A stretch of 64,000 bases of DNA, taken from positions 1 to 64,000 of the forward strand of contig NZ_SMAK01000005.1 in the NCBI RefSeq assembly GCF_004346195.1. Direction: 5' to 3'. This DNA is from Tepidamorphus gemmatus. Lineage in GTDB: Bacteria; Pseudomonadota; Alphaproteobacteria; Rhizobiales; Tepidamorphaceae. The notes under the pieces were generated by a model. The model was given only the letters and a program-made list of their open reading frames with translations, made no database searches and was not told where the DNA came from. The translations under genes were made by a program, and so were the position numbers. Shown one piece after another: positions 60,123 to 64,000 of the stretch (its first letter is position 1; each line of letters begins with the position of its first letter).

Positions 60123-60929
60123 TCACATGGCGCTCAATCCTCCGTCGAGCTTGAGCTCGGCTCCGGTCATGAAACGCGATTCATCGCTGGCAAGGTATAT
60201 CGCCGCCCAGGCGACGTCCTCCACGGTGCAGAGCCGGCCAAGCGGGATCTGGGCCGCGAGTTTCGCCGTCTGCTCCGCGCTGAGCGGCCGGCGCTCACCG
60301 CCGCGCGCGAACAGATCCTGGAGCAGCGGGGTGGCGATGAAGGCCGGATGGATGGAGTTGGCGCGGATGTCATCGCCCTTGCGCGCCGCCGACAGCGCGG
60401 TCGATTTGGTGAGCATCCAGACCGCCGCCTTCGACGTGTTGTAGGCGGCGATGTTGGGGCCGGCGACGAGACCGGCGACCGAGGACACGTTGATGATCGA
60501 GGCGGGCTGGTTCTCCCTCAGCAACGGCATCGCCAGCCGGGTGCCGAGATAGACCGAGTCGAGATTGATCGACATGCAGCGCCGCCAGCTGTCCGGCTCG
60601 GTGTCATCGACGGCGCCGATTGCCCAGATGCCTGCGTTGTTGACCAGAACGCTCAGGCCTCCGAAAGCCTGCCGACACGCCGCAAGGGCCGCGTTCCAGT
60701 CGCTCTCCGAGGTGACATCATGGGCGCAGCTCGCCGCGCAACCGGGATGGTGCGCATTGATCCCGGCGGCGATGCCGGCAGCGGCCGCGCCATCGATGTC
60801 GCTGACCATCACGCGAGCGCCTTCGCCGGCGAAGGCTCGGGCAATCCCGCTGCCGATGCCTCCCGCCCCGCCCGTGATGAGCGCGATCTTGCCGTCAAGC
60901 CGGCCACGCGGCCGCGTCGCTGTGCTCAA
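60123..60929 (-). CDS. Short-chain dehydrogenase/reductase (SDR)
   Basis: The protein has 268 residues. Motifs are ALITGGAGGIGSGIARAFAGEG (NAD(P) binding), NNAGIW, and the catalytic INVSSVAGLVAGPNIAAYNTSKAA (Ser...Tyr-x3-Lys). The C-terminal part has HPAFIATPLLQDLF and DESRFMTGAELKLDGG. It oxidises or reduces an alcohol/ketone; Asp in SDIDG after the second strand favours NAD. The substrate is undefined. Confidence 0.92.
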   Translation of the reverse strand: MSTATRPRGRLDGKIALITGGAGGIGSGIARAFAGEGARVMVSDIDGAAAAGIAAGINAHHPGCAASCAHDVTSESDWNAALAACRQAFGGLSVLVNNAGIWAIGAVDDTEPDSWRRCMSINLDSVYLGTRLAMPLLRENQPASIINVSSVAGLVAGPNIAAYNTSKAAVWMLTKSTALSAARKGDDIRANSIHPAFIATPLLQDLFARGGERRPLSAEQTAKLAAQIPLGRLCTVEDVAWAAIYLASDESRFMTGAELKLDGGLSAM

Positions 60930-61008
60930 GCCATTTCGCTCCAGGCGCTGATCCGCCCGTCAGTATCTCCGGTTACAGTGCTTCGCAGGCCGACTCAAGC
61001 GCGAGGCC

Positions 61009-61039
61009 GGTCTGACCGGCCGTCTTGCCCGGTCAGACC
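61009..61039 (-). terminator. Hairpin spanning the terB-like stop codon
   Basis: GGTCTGACCGG and CCGGTCAGACC form a perfect 11-bp stem with a 9-base loop, overlapping the stop codon of the TerB-like gene. No T-run follows in the direction of that gene. It could separate terB from the SDR unit or stabilise its mRNA 3' end. Confidence 0.45.
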
Positions 61040-61506
61040 TCATCGTCGTTGTGATGCGGCGCATGCGCGACTCGCCGGCGCAGCATGATCCGGTCGCGCG
61101 ACGAGACGCCAAGCAGTTCGGCGACCCGCCAGATGAAGTTGTCCTCGAATTCGTGCACCGCCCCGTCGGCGTAGACGAGCTGCCAGAGCATCTCGACGAC
61201 GTCGTGCCGGCCCTCATCGTCGAGAGTGCGCTTCAGCACGCTTGTGAAGGCGTAAAGATCGATCGCCTCCATGTCGCGTCGACGCGCCTCCTCGATCAGC
61301 TGGGAGGTTTGCTTCTCGTCGAGGGCGAAATGGTCCTTCAGGATCGCGCGCAGCTTCGCCCGCTCGTCATCGCCGATGACACCATCGACGGCGATGGCAT
61401 GCACCGCGAGCGCGGCCGTCGCGACCTTCGGATCGCCGGCATCGAATGCCGGCTCGTCCGCGCCAGGCTTCAGGTTGCGTATCACCTTCTGGATCGCGTT
61501 GAACAT
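61033..61506 (-). CDS. TerB-family protein
   Basis: The protein has 157 residues and starts MFNAIQKVIRNLKPG. The TerB/DjlA-type helical domain carries acidic motifs VHAIAVDGVIGDDERAKLRAIL and WQLVYADGAVHEFEDNFIWRVAELLGVS, which probably bind divalent metal. Family members are linked to tellurite resistance and membrane stress, without a defined reaction. The N-terminal extension in front (MARGGAGKTDRVR) is excluded because MFNA is the common start. Confidence 0.85.
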   Translation of the reverse strand: MFNAIQKVIRNLKPGADEPAFDAGDPKVATAALAVHAIAVDGVIGDDERAKLRAILKDHFALDEKQTSQLIEEARRRDMEAIDLYAFTSVLKRTLDDEGRHDVVEMLWQLVYADGAVHEFEDNFIWRVAELLGVSSRDRIMLRRRVAHAPHHNDDEV

Positions 61507-61623
61507 CCGGACCCTATCAGTCTTGCCAGCACCGCCTCTCGCCACCTTCGTGCGCAGATTGTAGCGACGGTGAGGCTGCGACCAAGACCCGGGTGGACGT
61601 AAATCGCAATCGTGTCGTCCCGG

Positions 61624-63171
61624 TCACATTGTTGCGCCGATGACCCAGGGGGTGAATTCGTTATCGCCGAAGCCGAGCTGCTCGCTCTTCGACTTTTCGC
61701 CCGAGGCGACCCGCAGCAGCACGTCGAAGATCCGGCGCCCCATCTCCTCGACGCTCACGCCGTGCGAGAGGATCTCCCCGCAGTTCACGTCCATGTCGTC
61801 CGACATGCGCTCGTACATGGCCGTGTTGGTCGCCAGCTTCACGCTGGGCGCCGGCTTGAAGCCGAAGACCGAGCCGCGGCCGGTGGTGAAGCAGACGATG
61901 GTCGCCCCCGACGCCACCTCGCCGGTGATCGAGGCGGGGTCGTAGCCGGGCGAATCCATGAACACGAACCCCTTCGCCGTCACCGGCTCGGCGTACTTGT
62001 AGACGCCGACGAGATTGGTGGTTCCACCCTTGGCGGCTGCGCCGAGCGACTTCTCGAGAATGGTGGTCAGTCCGCCTGCCTTGTTGCCGGGCGAGGGGTT
62101 GTTGTTCATGTTGCCGCCGTTGCGGGCGGTGTAGCTCTCCCACCACTTGATGCGCTCGATCAGCTTTTCGGCCACCGCCCGGTCGGGCGCACGGCGGGTG
62201 AGCAGATGCTCGGCCCCGTAGATCTCGGGAGTCTCCGCCAGAATTGCCGTGCCGCCATTGCGTACCAGGATGTCGGCCGCGACCCCGAGCGCCGGGTTGG
62301 CAGTGATTCCTGACCAGGCGTCGGAGCCGCCGCACTGGAGGGCGAGCATCAGATGCTCCGCCGATACGGTCTCGCGTCGGACGGCATTGGCGGCGGGCAG
62401 CATCGCCTCGATGCGACGGATGCCCTCCTCGACCGCCTTGCGCGTGCCACCCCAGTCCTGGATGGTCATGTGCTGGAAACGGCTGTCGTCATTCAGTCCG
62501 TAGGCATCGATCAGGAAGCGGATCTGGTTCACCTCGCAGCCGAGTCCGACGAGCAGCACGCCCGCGCAGTTCGGGTGGCGGACATAGCCCCACATGGTCC
62601 TCTGCAGCGTGTCGAAGCCCTCGCCGGCATCGGCCAGCCCACAGCCGGTGCCGTGCACGAAGGCACTGACTCCGTCGACTTGGGGATAGGCGGCGAGCCG
62701 CTCCGGCGTGAAGTGGGCGGCGATCATCCGGGCGACGGTCGCCGAGCAGTTCACCGTGGAGACGATGCCGATGTAGTTGCGGGTCGCGACCCGTCCGTCG
62801 TGGCGAACGATGCCCTGGAACGTCGCCCGCTCCGCCTCCGGCACGAATTCGGTCGGCCGCGCCTCGGCCCCGAAGGCATAGTCGCGGGCGAAGTCGCCCA
62901 TCACGCAGTTATGCGTGTGCACGTGCTCGCCGGGGGCGATGTCGGAGGCGGCGAAGCCGATGATCTGGCCGTACTTGCGCACCTCGGCACCGGCAGGGAT
63001 GGCGGCGGTCGCGATCTTGTGGCCGGAGGGGATGTCGGTTGCGGCGACGACGCCCTCGCCGGGAACCGGCGTCCCGGCGGCGATGCGCCCGGTCGCGGTG
63101 ACCACGTTGTCGATCGGGTTGAGGCGGACGACGCGCACCGCCGCCTCGCGGATGGGGGATATCTCGTTCAC
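61624..63171 (-). CDS. UxaA/GarD-family sugar acid dehydratase (altronate dehydratase-like)
   Basis: The protein has 515 residues. An N-terminal SAF domain (VVRLNPIDNVVTATGRIAAG...HVHTHNCVMGDF) is followed by the UxaA C-terminal part (RVATRNYIGIVSTVNCSATVA, HGTGCGLADAGEGFDTLQR, LMLALQCGGSDAWSGITANP, NNNPSPGNKAGGLTTILEKS). It dehydrates an aldonate or aldarate to a 2-keto-3-deoxy acid using a metal ion. The full fused form is present. It is followed on the same strand by the SMP-30 gene's position upstream (30 bases), so the two form a sugar-acid unit. Confidence 0.9.
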   Translation of the reverse strand: MNEISPIREAAVRVVRLNPIDNVVTATGRIAAGTPVPGEGVVAATDIPSGHKIATAAIPAGAEVRKYGQIIGFAASDIAPGEHVHTHNCVMGDFARDYAFGAEARPTEFVPEAERATFQGIVRHDGRVATRNYIGIVSTVNCSATVARMIAAHFTPERLAAYPQVDGVSAFVHGTGCGLADAGEGFDTLQRTMWGYVRHPNCAGVLLVGLGCEVNQIRFLIDAYGLNDDSRFQHMTIQDWGGTRKAVEEGIRRIEAMLPAANAVRRETVSAEHLMLALQCGGSDAWSGITANPALGVAADILVRNGGTAILAETPEIYGAEHLLTRRAPDRAVAEKLIERIKWWESYTARNGGNMNNNPSPGNKAGGLTTILEKSLGAAAKGGTTNLVGVYKYAEPVTAKGFVFMDSPGYDPASITGEVASGATIVCFTTGRGSVFGFKPAPSVKLATNTAMYERMSDDMDVNCGEILSHGVSVEEMGRRIFDVLLRVASGEKSKSEQLGFGDNEFTPWVIGATM

Positions 63172-63201
63172 GTGTGTCGTTCCGTTGCTGTCTGCGGCCG
63201 T

Positions 63202-64000
63202 TCAGGGCAGCTGTGCGCCACTGACGCCCACGAAGACCGAGTAGAGCGAGCGCGTCGCGGTGATGAACAGCCGGTTGCGCTTCGGCCCGCCGAAGGTGAG
63301 GTTCGACACCATCTCGGGAATGCGGATGATGCCGATCAGCGTCCCGTCCGGCGCGTGGCAATGTATACCGTCCTGCGCGCTCGTCCAGACATTGCCCTCG
63401 ACATCGACCCGCATGCCGTCCGGCACGCCGGGCGAGACCTCGGTGAAGATGCGGCCATTGGCGAGCCGATCACCGTCGACCTCGAACACCCGGATATGGT
63501 GCGGTCCGTCCGGGTCGTGGCTGAGGCCGGAATCGGCGATGTAGAGCAGGCGCTCGTCGGGCGAGAAGGCGAGCCCGTTCGGTTTCACGAAATCGTCGGC
63601 CACGACACTGAGTTCCCCCGTCACCGGGTCGACGCGATAGACGAAGCAGCCGTCCTGTTCCTGCTTGCCCTTGTTGCCCTCGTAGTCGGACATGATGCCG
63701 TAGGTCGGATCGGTGAACCAGATCGAACCGTCCGACTTCACCACCACGTCGTTCGGCGAATTCAGCCGCTTGCCTCGGTACCTGTCGGCAATGACGGTGA
63801 TTGTCCCGTCCGGCTCGGTGCGGGTGACACGACGGTTGCCATGCTCGCAGGTCACCAGCCGGCCCTGCCGGTCGCGGGTGTTGCCGTTGGCGAATCCGGA
63901 ATCGTGGCGGAACACGCTTACGCCCCCGTCCGGCACCCAGCGCAGCATCCGCCGGTTGGGGATGTCGCTCCACACCAGATAGCCGCCGTCGGCGAACCAT
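63202..64000 (-). CDS. SMP-30/gluconolactonase-family protein, 5' end outside the window
   Basis: At least 266 residues are visible and the frame continues open past base 64000 (WFADGGYLVWSDIPNRRMLRW), so the N terminus is missing. Beta-propeller motifs include SGFANGNTRDRQGRLVTCEH, RLNSPNDVVVKSDGSIWFTDPTYG, KPNGLAFSPDERLLYIADSG and PDGMRVDVEGNVWTS. The residues N-S-P-N and D-S-G form the metal site of lactonases. It opens sugar lactones ahead of the dehydratase encoded next. Confidence 0.88.
   Translation of the reverse strand, partial: WFADGGYLVWSDIPNRRMLRWVPDGGVSVFRHDSGFANGNTRDRQGRLVTCEHGNRRVTRTEPDGTITVIADRYRGKRLNSPNDVVVKSDGSIWFTDPTYGIMSDYEGNKGKQEQDGCFVYRVDPVTGELSVVADDFVKPNGLAFSPDERLLYIADSGLSHDPDGPHHIRVFEVDGDRLANGRIFTEVSPGVPDGMRVDVEGNVWTSAQDGIHCHAPDGTLIGIIRIPEMVSNLTFGGPKRNRLFITATRSLYSVFVGVSGAQLP

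Overview
This 64 kb window looks like chromosomal DNA of a high-GC alphaproteobacterium, most likely of the Hyphomicrobiales (Rhizobiales) type. The signs are strong GC bias in third codon positions, a DUF2924/serine-recombinase pair and phage early genes of the kind common in that order, an intergenic ATGCCCGGG palindrome typical of these genomes, and an aioXSR-aioBA arsenite-oxidation locus. No 16S rRNA or other species marker is present, so the genus cannot be named.

Bases 1 to about 27,730 are accessory. An IS5-like element enters at the left edge and breaks a ParB/DNA-methyltransferase gene whose intact paralogue lies next to it. A minus-strand phage-like early module follows (to 14,877): methyltransferase, conserved phage proteins, RuvC-like resolvase, Toprim primase, Cas4-like nuclease, a possible single-strand DNA-binding protein, a Sak4-like ATPase and a sigma-like regulator. 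It is interrupted by a plus-strand HigBA toxin-antitoxin pair and an AbiEii remnant. Next come two genes of unknown function, then the DUF2924/recombinase pair. From 20,058 to 27,222 lies a compact six-gene type III CRISPR effector operon built on a Csx11-family Cas10, closest to subtype III-C. It has no array, no cas6, no cas1/cas2 and no CARF effector. The accessory block ends at the 3' end of a tRNA-Ser(GGA) gene, a usual integration site.

Bases 27,731 to 49,608 look like ordinary chromosome: msrA, mepA, a cation-diffusion transporter, an L,D-transpeptidase and small envelope proteins. A catabolic block follows, with an amidohydrolase, a PdxA-like dehydrogenase, a TRAP transporter, a GntR regulator and a 3-hydroxyisobutyrate dehydrogenase-family enzyme. 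A shared TTGCATWTTGCA motif lies at both ends of that block and may be its operator. Then come hydantoinase A/B genes between two AraC regulators, and a secreted PAN/OmpA multidomain protein with a small exported partner.

A decayed IS630-type transposase at about 49.7-50.0 kb precedes aioX-aioS-aioR-aioB-aioA: periplasmic arsenite sensor, histidine kinase, response regulator, then the Rieske and molybdenum subunits. Its response regulator has a degenerate AAA+ domain with no GAFTGA loop, and a perfect 18-bp palindrome stands upstream of aioB. The last 7 kb is a minus-strand group of metabolic genes: TPP enzyme, glutamine amidotransferase, short-chain dehydrogenase, TerB, altronate-dehydratase family protein, and an SMP-30/gluconolactonase that runs off the right edge.
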